From Verrucomicrobiota bacterium (GTDB taxonomy: Bacteria; Verrucomicrobiota; Verrucomicrobiia; Limisphaerales; JACRJZ01), in contig JACRJZ010000117.1 of NCBI GenBank assembly GCA_016219875.1, positions 1 to 64,000 of the forward strand: a DNA stretch of 64,000 bases, given 5' to 3'. A model generated the notes under the pieces. The model saw only the letters and a list, made by a program, of their open reading frames with translations. It was not told where the DNA came from and ran no database searches. Position 1 is the stretch's first letter, and each line of letters opens with the position of its first letter. Positions 52,546 through 60,204 of the stretch are shown piece by piece. Made by a program: the position numbers and the translations under genes.

Positions 52546-53262
52546 TCACGGCTGCTTGGCCGCCAATCGCTTCACAAATTCGCGGTGTTCCTGGCTCGCG
52601 ATTCCCTTCTTCAAAACCGCCTCCACTTTGCGCTTATCTGCCGCCAGCAACGCCCGCAAGTCGAGCCACAGACCGGGAAACACGGCGCTGCAATACACCC
52701 CGTCGGCGCGTGGCTTGAGCGGCACATACGCGCTGTCCTGCAAGGTCCACCAGTCGAAGCGCGCGTCCATGACCTGCCAGAGCAGGAATTCTTGCGCGCC
52801 AATTCGTTCGTACACCCGGCGTTTTTCGTGCGCGTCGTAATCTTTGCTGGTGACGGCGACTTCAGCCAGCAGTTCGGGAGCGCCTTCGATGTAGTTGTCC
52901 GTGGAAATCCACGACTTTCCAATGTGGGGCCGCGCGATCCGCAGCAGACAATCGGGTTGGTACTCGTTCCGGTTGTCGAGCCGCACCGACGTTGCCACGC
53001 GCGCGCTCACGCCGGGTGTCGCTTCTGCGTAACGGTCCAGGTAGCGAAACAGCAAGCTGTGCGAACTGCTGTGGAGATCTGAGATGGGCGGCGGCATAAA
53101 GACAATTCCTTCAATCAACTCGGCCCGCTTGAGTTCCGGCGTGGCATCCCACCGCCGCTCAAATTCACAGCGCGACAAATGTTCGCCATTGCGCAACGGC
53201 GCTTCAATGGTCTTGCCGCTATTTTTGCGCGCTCTTGGTCGTTCTAGGATTGCGGTCGTCAT
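52546..53262 (-). CDS. Uma2-family putative endonuclease, 238 aa
   Basis: The PD-(D/E)XK-like Uma2 (DUF820) pattern is visible: RAELIEGIVFMPPPIS, EYQPDCLLRIARP, PELLAEVAVTSKDYD and GAQEFLLWQV. The Asp in QPD and Glu in LAEV are the candidate metal ligands. Uma2 genes multiply in many bacterial genomes and have no settled function. It starts 15 bp downstream of the nuoF stop. Confidence 0.85.
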   Translation of the reverse strand: MTTAILERPRARKNSGKTIEAPLRNGEHLSRCEFERRWDATPELKRAELIEGIVFMPPPISDLHSSSHSLLFRYLDRYAEATPGVSARVATSVRLDNRNEYQPDCLLRIARPHIGKSWISTDNYIEGAPELLAEVAVTSKDYDAHEKRRVYERIGAQEFLLWQVMDARFDWWTLQDSAYVPLKPRADGVYCSAVFPGLWLDLRALLAADKRKVEAVLKKGIASQEHREFVKRLAAKQP

Positions 53263-53277
53263 ACCAAGGAAATCGAA

Positions 53278-54714
53278 TCACAGTTGGGGGCTGGCGGCAA
53301 TTTTCATTTCCGGCGTCGCCGCAACTCCGCTTCCGGCCCGCTTCGCCTCATCCGCCGCGCCTTTGGCGACGAACTCGTCTTTGAACTTCGCGACGAAGCT
53401 TTGCACCGGCCAGGAGCAGGCTTCGCCGAACGCGCAGATCGTGCGGCCGCCAGGGATGTTGTCGGCAATCTTGGCGAGGTAATCGGCGTCCTGCGCGCGG
53501 CCTTCGCCGTGGGTGAGACGGCGGAGCGCCTTGGCCATCCAGAGCGAGCCTTCGCGGCAGGGCGTGCATTGGCCGCAGCTTTCGTGGGCGTAGAACTCGC
53601 TGATATTCGCCAGCGCCGCCACGATGTCCGTGGTGTCGTCCATCACGATGATGGCGCTGGAGCCGGACATCGTGCCCGCCGCGGCGAGCGAATCGAAGTC
53701 ATACGGCAAATCGAGCATCTCGACCTGTTGCTCGACATCGCGGCCGTCGGGACCGCGCTTCTTGATCTTGAATCGTTCGCCGGCCTTGAGGACTTTTGCC
53801 GAGGAACCCCCGGGAATGACGGCTTTCAAGGTTCGCCCTTCGCGCAAGCCCCCGCCGAAGCCCTCGTGGAAAATGAGTTCGCCCAGCGTGACTTTGCCGA
53901 CTTCGGTTTCGTAGTAGCCGGGTTTGCGGACGTGGCCGCTGAGGCTGACGATGCGCGTGCCGGTGTTGTTCGGCGTGCCGAGTTTGGCGTATTCGGCGCC
54001 GCCCATCGCGACGATGTGCTTCACGTGACAGAGCGTCTCGACGTTGTTGACGATGGTCGGGCACTGGTAGAGGCCGAGCACGGCCGGAAAATACGGCGGC
54101 TTGATGCGCGGGTAGGCGCGCTTGCCTTCAAGCGATTCGATCAGGCCAGTCTCCTCGCCGCAGATGTAAGCGCCCGCGCCACGATGGACGTGGAGTTCGA
54201 GATCGTAGCCGCTGCCGAGAATGTTCTGGCCGAGAAGACCCTTCGTCTTCGCCTCGCGGATGGCACGGTTCAGGATGCGCGCGCCTTCGTGCATCTCACC
54301 GCGGATGTAGATGTAGGCGAGGTGAACGTCGTTGGCGTAGCTGGAGATGATGAGGCCCTCCAGCAACTGGTGCGGGTCCTTGTAGATAATCTGCCGGTCC
54401 TTGAATGTGCCCGGCTCGGATTCGTCGGCGTTGCAGATGAGGTAAATCGGCTTGCCACTGCGACGGTCCACGAAGTTCCACTTCATGCCGCAGGAGAAGC
54501 CCGCCCCGCCGCGACCGCGCAGGCCGGAGAGGCTGACTTCACGGCGCAATTGCTCCGGCGCGGTGAGCGTCTTGCCGTCGGCGGTGGTCGCGGGCTTCAG
54601 CGCCAGCGCCTTTTTCAAAGCCTCGTAGCCGCCGTGGCGCAAGTAGCAGTCGAGGTCCGGCGTGTAACCGGGCTGATCGAGGTGCTTCAGAATGAGGCGG
54701 TATTCTTGCGGCAT
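53278..54714 (-). CDS. nuoF: NADH-quinone oxidoreductase subunit F, 478 aa
   Basis: The NADH/FMN-binding subunit. GLRGRGGAGFSCGMKW (NADH site), ICNADESEPGTFKDR (FMN), YICGEETGLIESLEGKR, and the 4Fe-4S motif SCGQCTPCREG with a later Cys (RTICAFGEAC) are intact. It accepts electrons from NADH. The start lies just beyond a tRNA gene and an accessory ORF, so its expression may depend on a secondary promoter. Confidence 0.95.
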   Translation of the reverse strand: MPQEYRLILKHLDQPGYTPDLDCYLRHGGYEALKKALALKPATTADGKTLTAPEQLRREVSLSGLRGRGGAGFSCGMKWNFVDRRSGKPIYLICNADESEPGTFKDRQIIYKDPHQLLEGLIISSYANDVHLAYIYIRGEMHEGARILNRAIREAKTKGLLGQNILGSGYDLELHVHRGAGAYICGEETGLIESLEGKRAYPRIKPPYFPAVLGLYQCPTIVNNVETLCHVKHIVAMGGAEYAKLGTPNNTGTRIVSLSGHVRKPGYYETEVGKVTLGELIFHEGFGGGLREGRTLKAVIPGGSSAKVLKAGERFKIKKRGPDGRDVEQQVEMLDLPYDFDSLAAAGTMSGSSAIIVMDDTTDIVAALANISEFYAHESCGQCTPCREGSLWMAKALRRLTHGEGRAQDADYLAKIADNIPGGRTICAFGEACSWPVQSFVAKFKDEFVAKGAADEAKRAGSGVAATPEMKIAASPQL

Positions 54715-54715
54715 A

Positions 54716-55153
54716 TCAACGGCTTGACTCCCTCCGGGAAATCTCTAGGTTAGCCCGCGCCTCGCACTGCCCGATGGTGTAACGGTAGCACAGCAGACTC
54801 TGGATCTGTTTGTCATGGTTCAAATCCATGTCGGGCAGCCAAACTTTCCCCAACAACGATTTAGCTTTTTCCCAACTGCACATCTTCCCGGCGGCCAGCT
54901 CGGCATCCGAAAGTTTCAACCGCCAAAAGCCAGGCCGCTGCTCCAACCGACGCAGTCTCGCCTTCTGGCGCTCCAACTCGCGAAGTGAACGCACGCCACC
55001 CCACATCCCAAGAGCCTTCAGGCAATTCTCGTTCATCTGCCAACGTTCATCGGGTGTGCCTGCAAGAGCGCGAGCTTGGGCAATCTTTTGCTCTTCGCTC
55101 AAGCCTCGCATCCGGCGGATGCAGCGATAAACTTTGGGCCAATCTTTCAACAC
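54716..55153 (-). CDS. hypothetical protein whose 3' part is antisense to a tRNA, up to 145 aa
   Basis: I do not recognise it. It is Arg/Leu/Glu-rich and helical (LSEEQKIAQARALAGTPDERWQ, RSLRELERQKARLRRLEQR). Its last 35-40 codons run through the tRNA-Gln gene in antisense. So either the real protein ended earlier, or the tRNA now replaces its C-terminus. It lies 19 bp from the preceding accessory gene and ends 1 bp before the nuoF start codon. Confidence 0.4.
   Translation of the reverse strand: MLKDWPKVYRCIRRMRGLSEEQKIAQARALAGTPDERWQMNENCLKALGMWGGVRSLRELERQKARLRRLEQRPGFWRLKLSDAELAAGKMCSWEKAKSLLGKVWLPDMDLNHDKQIQSLLCYRYTIGQCEARANLEISRRESSR
54724..54751 (+). promoter_or_regulatory. candidate promoter for tRNA-Gln
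   Basis: TTGACT (54724-54729), a 16-bp spacer and TAGGTT (54746-54751) form a sigma-70-like promoter 17 bp upstream of the tRNA's first base. It runs against the nuo operon and overlaps the end of the ORF before nuoF. Confidence 0.5.
54768..54841 (+). tRNA. tRNA-Gln (CTG anticodon)
   Basis: The cloverleaf is readable by hand: acceptor TGCCCGA/TCGGGCA, D-arm GTG..CAC around TAACGGTAG, anticodon stem GCAGA/TCTGT with loop CTCTGGA (anticodon CTG), T-arm CATGG/CCATG with TTCAAAT, discriminator G and an encoded CCA ending at 54841. It is on the plus strand, opposite to the nuo operon, in the gap before nuoF. Confidence 0.93.
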
Positions 55154-55172
55154 AGGTCAAGGCGAGCTGGAA

Positions 55173-55439
55173 TCATTCCGGCAGCAGACATTCACGTCCA
55201 CCAGTGATCGGTCCGTTTTCCATCGGAGAAAATCGCCCTTCAGATCGGGATGTGGTTGTGGCGTCGTGGAAACGTTGTCCCCCCGTATCGAGGGGCGGCA
55301 GGGTGTACTCCTGCCTCGTGGCAAGCCCTTCGCGCTGCATTTCTTCGTAGAACCGGCGCAACTCCCTGAACTCGTCGTTCTGGGCGAGTCTATTACCGTT
55401 TTCTTTCAGGACCTTTTCGACATTTTCGACAATGCTCAT
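55173..55439 (-). CDS. small helical protein paired with ClpP-fold protease, 88 aa
   Basis: MSIVENVEKVLKENGNRL, ELRRFYEEMQREGLATRQ and a YTLPPLDTGG motif resemble small proteins with a [YF]-x-x-P-x-x-D-T-x-G tail that sit beside larger genes. The function is unknown. It starts 12 bp after the protease gene stop and is probably co-translated with it. Confidence 0.65.
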   Translation of the reverse strand: MSIVENVEKVLKENGNRLAQNDEFRELRRFYEEMQREGLATRQEYTLPPLDTGGQRFHDATTTSRSEGRFSPMENGPITGGRECLLPE

Positions 55440-55451
55440 AAATCAGATCGC

Positions 55452-56324
55452 TCAGAAGTAATTTCGGCTGTGAAGGAAGATTTTGTAGTTTTGTCTGCGG
55501 ACGTACTCTAGCAGCAGATCGTTGTACGAGCGAATCAGCGGACGAAGCTTCGGATCGTTGGAGTAGTCCTCAATTTTCAGTCGCAGCACGCTCTTCAACG
55601 TGCCGACGCCGATCATTCGCCCGTGCGAGTGCCAAATCTTATTGTCCCCCAGCACACGGGCAATCTCTTCGGCTCGTTGCTCTTTCTCCTCCGGCGTGAC
55701 CGGCTTGCCAAGCTTGTCGGGATTAGTTTCGTGCGCAGTCCAACTGCTGAACTTGTATTGCACAAGCCATTTCTTGAGGAGGGTGACGGTCAAATTCCGC
55801 GCCTGTTCGTAGCGGCTTAGCATGGCCAAATCCTGACTCTGTAGAATGAGGAATTCGGCTTTGGTCAATTCATCCTTTCGGGCCTTCTCCAGCAACTTCT
55901 CGACCTGATCAAGGTAGCCGAGCGCCGGGACATACTCCTTGCCGTTGAAAACCTGAGGATCAATCGGGCCAAGCGAGGAGGAGTAGTCCATGAAAATCTT
56001 GTCGCCCGACATACAGAGAATCGTGCCCGCTGACATCGCGTAATCAGGAACCACAAAGTACACGTCTTTGGGATAGTGGTGGCGGATGATCTCCACCATC
56101 TTTTCGACCGTCTCCACGTTGCCGCCAGGCGAGTTCAGGATGATGGCGAGCCTTGCCCTGGCCTTCCCACCTTCTTGGAGCTTCTCGATGAAATCGCGAA
56201 AGCCCTTTTCGTAATACGGGTGAAACTCTCCGAAGTAAAAGACAACGTCTGCCTCGAACTGCTTCTCCAGTTCTTGGAGCCGTTCGGAGAGAACGCTTTT
56301 GATAGTGTCGTCTAGGATCAGCAT
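55452..56324 (-). CDS. ClpP-fold serine protease (SDH-type), 290 aa
   Basis: The crotonase/ClpP core is clear: LAIILNSPGGNVETVEKMVEIIR, then YAMSAGTILCMSGDKIFMD with the catalytic Ser in MSAGT, and LGPIDPQ. It corresponds to the serine dehydrogenase proteinase (SDH_sah) family. There is no signal peptide or membrane span, so the protein is likely cytosolic, unlike SppA. ATG at 56324 is chosen because the upstream frame lies inside nuoE. Together with the small partner it forms an accessory cassette between nuoE and nuoF. Confidence 0.82.
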   Translation of the reverse strand: MLILDDTIKSVLSERLQELEKQFEADVVFYFGEFHPYYEKGFRDFIEKLQEGGKARARLAIILNSPGGNVETVEKMVEIIRHHYPKDVYFVVPDYAMSAGTILCMSGDKIFMDYSSSLGPIDPQVFNGKEYVPALGYLDQVEKLLEKARKDELTKAEFLILQSQDLAMLSRYEQARNLTVTLLKKWLVQYKFSSWTAHETNPDKLGKPVTPEEKEQRAEEIARVLGDNKIWHSHGRMIGVGTLKSVLRLKIEDYSNDPKLRPLIRSYNDLLLEYVRRQNYKIFLHSRNYF

Positions 56325-56337
56325 GGTGTTCTGGCTT

Positions 56338-56823
56338 TCATTTACACCTCGCGACAATTTCCTCCGCCTTCTTCGTCGTGACACCTTCGTAGAACTCCTC
56401 GTTGCACATCATCACCGGCGCCGTGCCGCAACTGGCCAGGCACTCCACGAACTCGACCGTGAACTTGCCGTCCGGCGTGGTTTGCGGGCCGTGCTTGTGC
56501 GGATCGAGGCCGAGCTTGCCGCACAGGTGCTCGTGCAGCTTGAACGAGCCGCCCAACATGCAGCTCAGCGTCCGGCAGACTTTCAGATGAAACTTCCCGA
56601 TCAGCTCCTGATGGAACATCGGGTAAAACGTCACCAGTTCGTAAACGTTGATCGGCTGCAAGCCCAGCTTGGCCGCCGTCCACTCCATCGCTTCGGGCGA
56701 GATGTGACCGAAGTGATCCTGCAAGGCGTGCAGCACCATCACCGACGCGCTCCGCTTCTGCGGATAGTGCGTGATCAGTTCGTTGATCTCGGCTTCGATC
56801 TTGGAGGGAACGTTGAAGCTCAT
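56338..56823 (-). CDS. nuoE: NADH-quinone oxidoreductase subunit E, 161 aa
   Basis: The 24-kDa subunit with a thioredoxin-like 2Fe-2S site: CRTLSC (C-x4-C) and CLASCG (C-x3-C). It pairs with NuoF in NADH oxidation. Its start overlaps the nuoD stop (ATGA), and the SDH-type protease gene starts 13 bp after its stop. Confidence 0.95.
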   Translation of the reverse strand: MSFNVPSKIEAEINELITHYPQKRSASVMVLHALQDHFGHISPEAMEWTAAKLGLQPINVYELVTFYPMFHQELIGKFHLKVCRTLSCMLGGSFKLHEHLCGKLGLDPHKHGPQTTPDGKFTVEFVECLASCGTAPVMMCNEEFYEGVTTKKAEEIVARCK

Positions 56824-58088
56824 CGGTCACACTCCCCCATCACGAAGTCGAACGACCCCAGGATCGCCGTGATATCGCTCACCATGTGCCCCGGCAGCAG
56901 ATGCGACAGGACGCTCAAGTTCACGAACGACGGCGACCGAATCTTCAGCCGATACGGCGTGCCGCCGCCACGGCTGTTGATGTAGAAGCCCAGTTCGCCC
57001 TTCGGATTTTCCGCGCCGAAATAGACCTCGCCCGGCGGCGCGTTCACACCTTGCGTCACGATCATGAACTGGTGAATCAACTCCTCCATCTTCGTCAGGA
57101 CCTTTTCCTTCGGCGGCAACACCGTCTTGCCGTCAGGAATGTTCACCGGCCCGCCGGGCAGCTTGTCGAGGCACTGATGCACGATCCGCACGCTCTGGCG
57201 CATTTCCTCCATGCGCACCAGGTAGCGGTCGTAGCAATCGCCGACCTCGCCCAGCGGCACCTCGAAGTCCAACTCGCCATAGACCAAATACGGATGCCGC
57301 TTGCGCAAGTCGTAATCCACGCCGCTGGCGCGCAGGTTCGGGCCGGTCATCGCGTAGTCGATCGCCACTTCCTTCGAGATCACACCCACGTCCTTCGTGC
57401 GGTCCATGAAAATGCGGTTCCGCGTCAGCAACTTCTCCGTCTCGTCGATGTTCACGACGACCTCGTTGAGAAACTTGCGGCACTCGTTCGTCCAGCCCGG
57501 CGGCAAATCGCGCGACACGCCGCCGATGCGCGTGAAGTTCGTGGTGAACCGCGCGCCCGTCAGCTTCTCGCACAGGCTGTAAATCTTCTCCCGCTCGGTG
57601 AACGTGTGGAGGAACACCGTCATCGCCCCCACGTCCATCGCGTAGCAGCCGATGCCGAGCAAGTGCGACGAAATCCGGGCCAGTTCGCAGCAGATCACGC
57701 GGATGAACTGGCAGCGCGGCGTGAGCTGTTTGTCGATGCCCATCAATTTCTCCACCGCCAGGGCGTAGGCGACGTTGTTGGCCAGTGGCGCGAGATAATC
57801 CAGCCGATCCGTGTAGGGGATGAACTGACAATAGGTCATGTTCTCCGCGATCTTCTCGTCGCCACGATGCAGGTAGCCCACGTCCGGCGTGGCCTTGGTG
57901 ATGATCTCGCCGTCCAATTCGATCACGATGCGCAAGACACCGTGCGTGGCCGGATGCGACGGCCCGACGTTCAGGACCATCTTGTCGCCGCTCAACTCCT
58001 GCAAATCGTCAGCCTGGGCAAGCGTCTGCGCCGCCTGCTCGGCTTGCGCCGCTGGCTCGCGAAATTGGATTTCTTGAACAGCCGCCAC
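56820..58088 (-). CDS. nuoD: NADH-quinone oxidoreductase subunit D, 422 aa
   Basis: The 49-kDa subunit lining the quinone site: NVGPSHPATHGVLR, DVGYLHRGDEKIAE, GCYAMDVGAM and the C-terminal FVMGECDR. A GTG start at 58088 is chosen because the frame upstream overlaps the preceding small gene; it lies 3 bp before that gene's stop codon. Length matches the family. Confidence 0.93.
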   Translation of the reverse strand: MAAVQEIQFREPAAQAEQAAQTLAQADDLQELSGDKMVLNVGPSHPATHGVLRIVIELDGEIITKATPDVGYLHRGDEKIAENMTYCQFIPYTDRLDYLAPLANNVAYALAVEKLMGIDKQLTPRCQFIRVICCELARISSHLLGIGCYAMDVGAMTVFLHTFTEREKIYSLCEKLTGARFTTNFTRIGGVSRDLPPGWTNECRKFLNEVVVNIDETEKLLTRNRIFMDRTKDVGVISKEVAIDYAMTGPNLRASGVDYDLRKRHPYLVYGELDFEVPLGEVGDCYDRYLVRMEEMRQSVRIVHQCLDKLPGGPVNIPDGKTVLPPKEKVLTKMEELIHQFMIVTQGVNAPPGEVYFGAENPKGELGFYINSRGGGTPYRLKIRSPSFVNLSVLSHLLPGHMVSDITAILGSFDFVMGECDR

Positions 58089-58090
58089 AA

Positions 58091-58366
58091 TTACCTTCCG
58101 AAAACCATCATCAAGACAAACGCGGTTGCGCCCAGCGCAAACACGACTGCCATCACCATTCCAAAACAACCCGCCTTCTTCGGCAACGCGCTGGACTTCT
58201 CCGGCTGCTTGAAGCGCAACTGCCGCTCCAGTTCCTCGACCCAATCCTTTGCTTCCTTCAAGCCAGTTCCAGAGGCCTCGCGGTAAAGCTTGATCGCTTC
58301 GATCTTCTTGCCGCCGAGAATTGCGGCTTCGATTTCCTGTTGCTGTTGTTCGGTAAGTTGAGCCAT
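58091..58366 (-). CDS. L7/L12 C-terminal-domain-like membrane protein, 91 aa
   Basis: The N-terminal part ILGGKKIEAIKLYREASG-TGLKEAKDWVE matches the ribosomal L7/L12 C-terminal fold (G-x-K-x-x-A-I-K-x-x-R-x-x-x-x-x-G-L-K-E-A-K-x-x-V-E). A basic hinge and one hydrophobic span (about 68-88) follow. So it is not a ribosomal protein but a small membrane-anchored relative of a kind found widely in bacteria. It is located between the protease-like gene and nuoD. Confidence 0.78.
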   Translation of the reverse strand: MAQLTEQQQQEIEAAILGGKKIEAIKLYREASGTGLKEAKDWVEELERQLRFKQPEKSSALPKKAGCFGMVMAVVFALGATAFVLMMVFGR

Positions 58367-58369
58367 GAA

Positions 58370-58897
58370 TCAGTGGCGTGAGCCGTTGCCGTTGCGTTTC
58401 GTCGCCTTGCGTCGGCGAGGGAATGCGACGACCGGTGCCGGCCCCGGCTTGCCTTGGACCTCGCGTGCCGGCATGACGAAACCGGGGTCGCCCATGCGTC
58501 GTGGAGCAATCTGCGCTTGTCTTACGGGGCCGGGAATAAGCCGTTTGCTGCGGGAATCCACTACGAGGTTGAGCCCCTCCAGTGTGTGCGCACCCAGGAG
58601 CGAGTAATCACCAGGCTCGGCAAACACCACTTCCTCGATGGTTTCCAAGTCACCCACGCGGATCACGGCGTAGCCGACGTCCCGATAAAGCCATTGGCCA
58701 TTGGCCATTTGGTACGCCTGCCGCTTCTCCGGCTTGATCGCAGCTTGGACCAGCATCCGCTTGGGAATCCAAGTGGCCTCGCTGCCCGTGTCCACCATCA
58801 ACTTCGGAATCCGCACCGCCTTCTCGCGATCGACGGCGTTCTTGATCAGGCAACCCACATTGAATGTTCCCATACGTCCTGGTCGTGTTGTTCTCAT
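58370..58897 (-). CDS. retropepsin-like aspartic protease, 175 aa
   Basis: LMVDTGSEATWIPKRML carries the clan AA D-T-G-[ST] motif, and LLGAHTLEGLNLVVD gives the partner hydrophobic-Gly segment. The remaining C-terminus (about 135-175) is a basic Pro/Arg tail. A single DTG implies a dimeric enzyme. Small bacterial clan AA proteases of unknown substrate are common in Verrucomicrobiota and Planctomycetes. Its start overlaps the nuoC stop by four bases. Confidence 0.8.
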   Translation of the reverse strand: MRTTRPGRMGTFNVGCLIKNAVDREKAVRIPKLMVDTGSEATWIPKRMLVQAAIKPEKRQAYQMANGQWLYRDVGYAVIRVGDLETIEEVVFAEPGDYSLLGAHTLEGLNLVVDSRSKRLIPGPVRQAQIAPRRMGDPGFVMPAREVQGKPGPAPVVAFPRRRKATKRNGNGSRH

Positions 58898-59472
58898 GAC
58901 TCCACTGTACGCACTCGCGGTTCGCGCTCAATCGCATCCTTGCCGCCCGCGACGGTGACGAATGGTCCGCCTTCCAGCGGTGCGGGCTTGGTGAACGCCA
59001 CGTCTGGCAACTCCGTCGCCTTGCCGGCCAGCGGGAAATCCTTCCGCAGCGGGAAGTAGGGATAGCCCTCCCACATCAGGATGCGACGCAAGTCCGGGTG
59101 CCCGCGGAAGCGGATGCCCATCATGTCGTAGATTTCGCGCTCGTGCCAATCGGCGGTGCGCCAGATCGTGCTCACCGTCGGCAACTCCGACTTTTCCTCC
59201 GCCACCTCGACCTTGAGGCGGAGATGGCAATAATGACCCAGCCCGTAAAGTTCATAAACAATCGTCCAGCGCGGGTCTTCGCCGTAGTTATCGATGCTCG
59301 AAACGTCGAGCAGGAAATCAAACCCCAGCGTCTTCCTGGCGAACTCGCAGACCTCGGCAATCCGCTCCGCGTCCCCCAGCTTCACCGTGACCTCACCGCG
59401 AAACTCCGTCGGTTCGGAGACGAGTTCTCCGAACTTGGCCTTGAGTTGTTGGGCGAGTTCGAGGGGAGTCAT
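58894..59472 (-). CDS. nuoC: NADH-quinone oxidoreductase subunit C, 192 aa
   Basis: The 30-kDa subunit with the family signature EREIYDMMGIRFRGHPDLRR, plus FPLRKDFPL. It stabilises the NuoD/NuoB module. It starts 41 bp downstream of the nuoB stop, where a period-7 tract lies. Its stop overlaps the aspartic-protease-like gene. Confidence 0.95.
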   Translation of the reverse strand: MTPLELAQQLKAKFGELVSEPTEFRGEVTVKLGDAERIAEVCEFARKTLGFDFLLDVSSIDNYGEDPRWTIVYELYGLGHYCHLRLKVEVAEEKSELPTVSTIWRTADWHEREIYDMMGIRFRGHPDLRRILMWEGYPYFPLRKDFPLAGKATELPDVAFTKPAPLEGGPFVTVAGGKDAIEREPRVRTVES

Positions 59473-59475
59473 CTG

Positions 59476-59508
59476 GGATTTGAAATTTCAAACTTCAGAT
59501 TTCAAATG
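59476..59508. repeat. heptanucleotide tract between nuoB and nuoC
   Basis: GATTTGA, AATTTCA, AACTTCA and GATTTCA follow with period 7 right before the nuoC start on the minus strand. It also forms a short palindrome (ATTTGAAATTTCAAA). Confidence 0.6.
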
Positions 59509-59513
59509 GCGCG

Positions 59514-60035
59514 TCACGCCGCAAGCGGCCTGCCTTTCTTCAGCGTCTTCAACAGCGGCTCGCGGCTGATCTTGTTCTGCAACTTGATCAAGCCATCCAG
59601 CAGCGCCTCAGGCCGCGGCGGACAGCCGGCGATGTAAACATCCACCGGCAGAATCTGATCCACGCCTTGCAGCACCGCGTAGCTCCGATACATGCCGCCC
59701 GTCGAAGCGCACGCGCCCATCGCGATGACCCACTTCGGTTCGGCCATTTGATCGTAGATGCGCTTCACTGCCAGCGCCATTTTGTAGGTGACGGTGCCGG
59801 CCACGATCATCACGTCGCACTGGCGCGGGGAAAACCGCATCACCTCCGCACCGAAGCGCGAGATGTCGAACCGGCTTGCGCCCGTGCCCATCAATTCGAT
59901 GGCGCAGCACGCCAGCCCCATCGGCATGGGCCACATCGAATTCTTGCGGAACCAATTCAGGGCCGCATCGAGCCGGGTGACGACCGTATCACCCTCAATC
60001 TTTGAGTCATAACCGTATTGCGTTTGGGTTTGCAT
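59514..60035 (-). CDS. nuoB: NADH-quinone oxidoreductase subunit B, 173 aa
   Basis: The 4Fe-4S N2 subunit: GLACCAIELMGTG supplies the tandem Cys ligands, with further Cys in GACASTGGMY and GCPPRPEALLDG. ATG at 60035 is used; the extension to 60068 encodes low-quality residues. First gene of the operon in this window; no nuoA precedes it, since the next gene upstream is an NAD-dependent epimerase. Confidence 0.95.
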   Translation of the reverse strand: MQTQTQYGYDSKIEGDTVVTRLDAALNWFRKNSMWPMPMGLACCAIELMGTGASRFDISRFGAEVMRFSPRQCDVMIVAGTVTYKMALAVKRIYDQMAEPKWVIAMGACASTGGMYRSYAVLQGVDQILPVDVYIAGCPPRPEALLDGLIKLQNKISREPLLKTLKKGRPLAA

Positions 60036-60204
60036 CGGTATCGCGCACCCGGCGCCGCCGGCGCGCAACTGAAGCTACGCAGGGGGTCAGGAGGGCGCAA
60101 GATGAATCCAGAGTCACAACGCAACGCCCTTCGATTCGCCGCGGGAACACGCGCTGCCGGCTGCCGATCAAGTGGGACTTCCTGCCGAAACCGGACTCCG
60201 CGCC

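Noticed and set aside
54810..55350. Plus-strand ORFs across the nuoE-nuoF gap
   Set aside because: They are low-quality shadows overlapping better minus-strand frames and the tRNA end.
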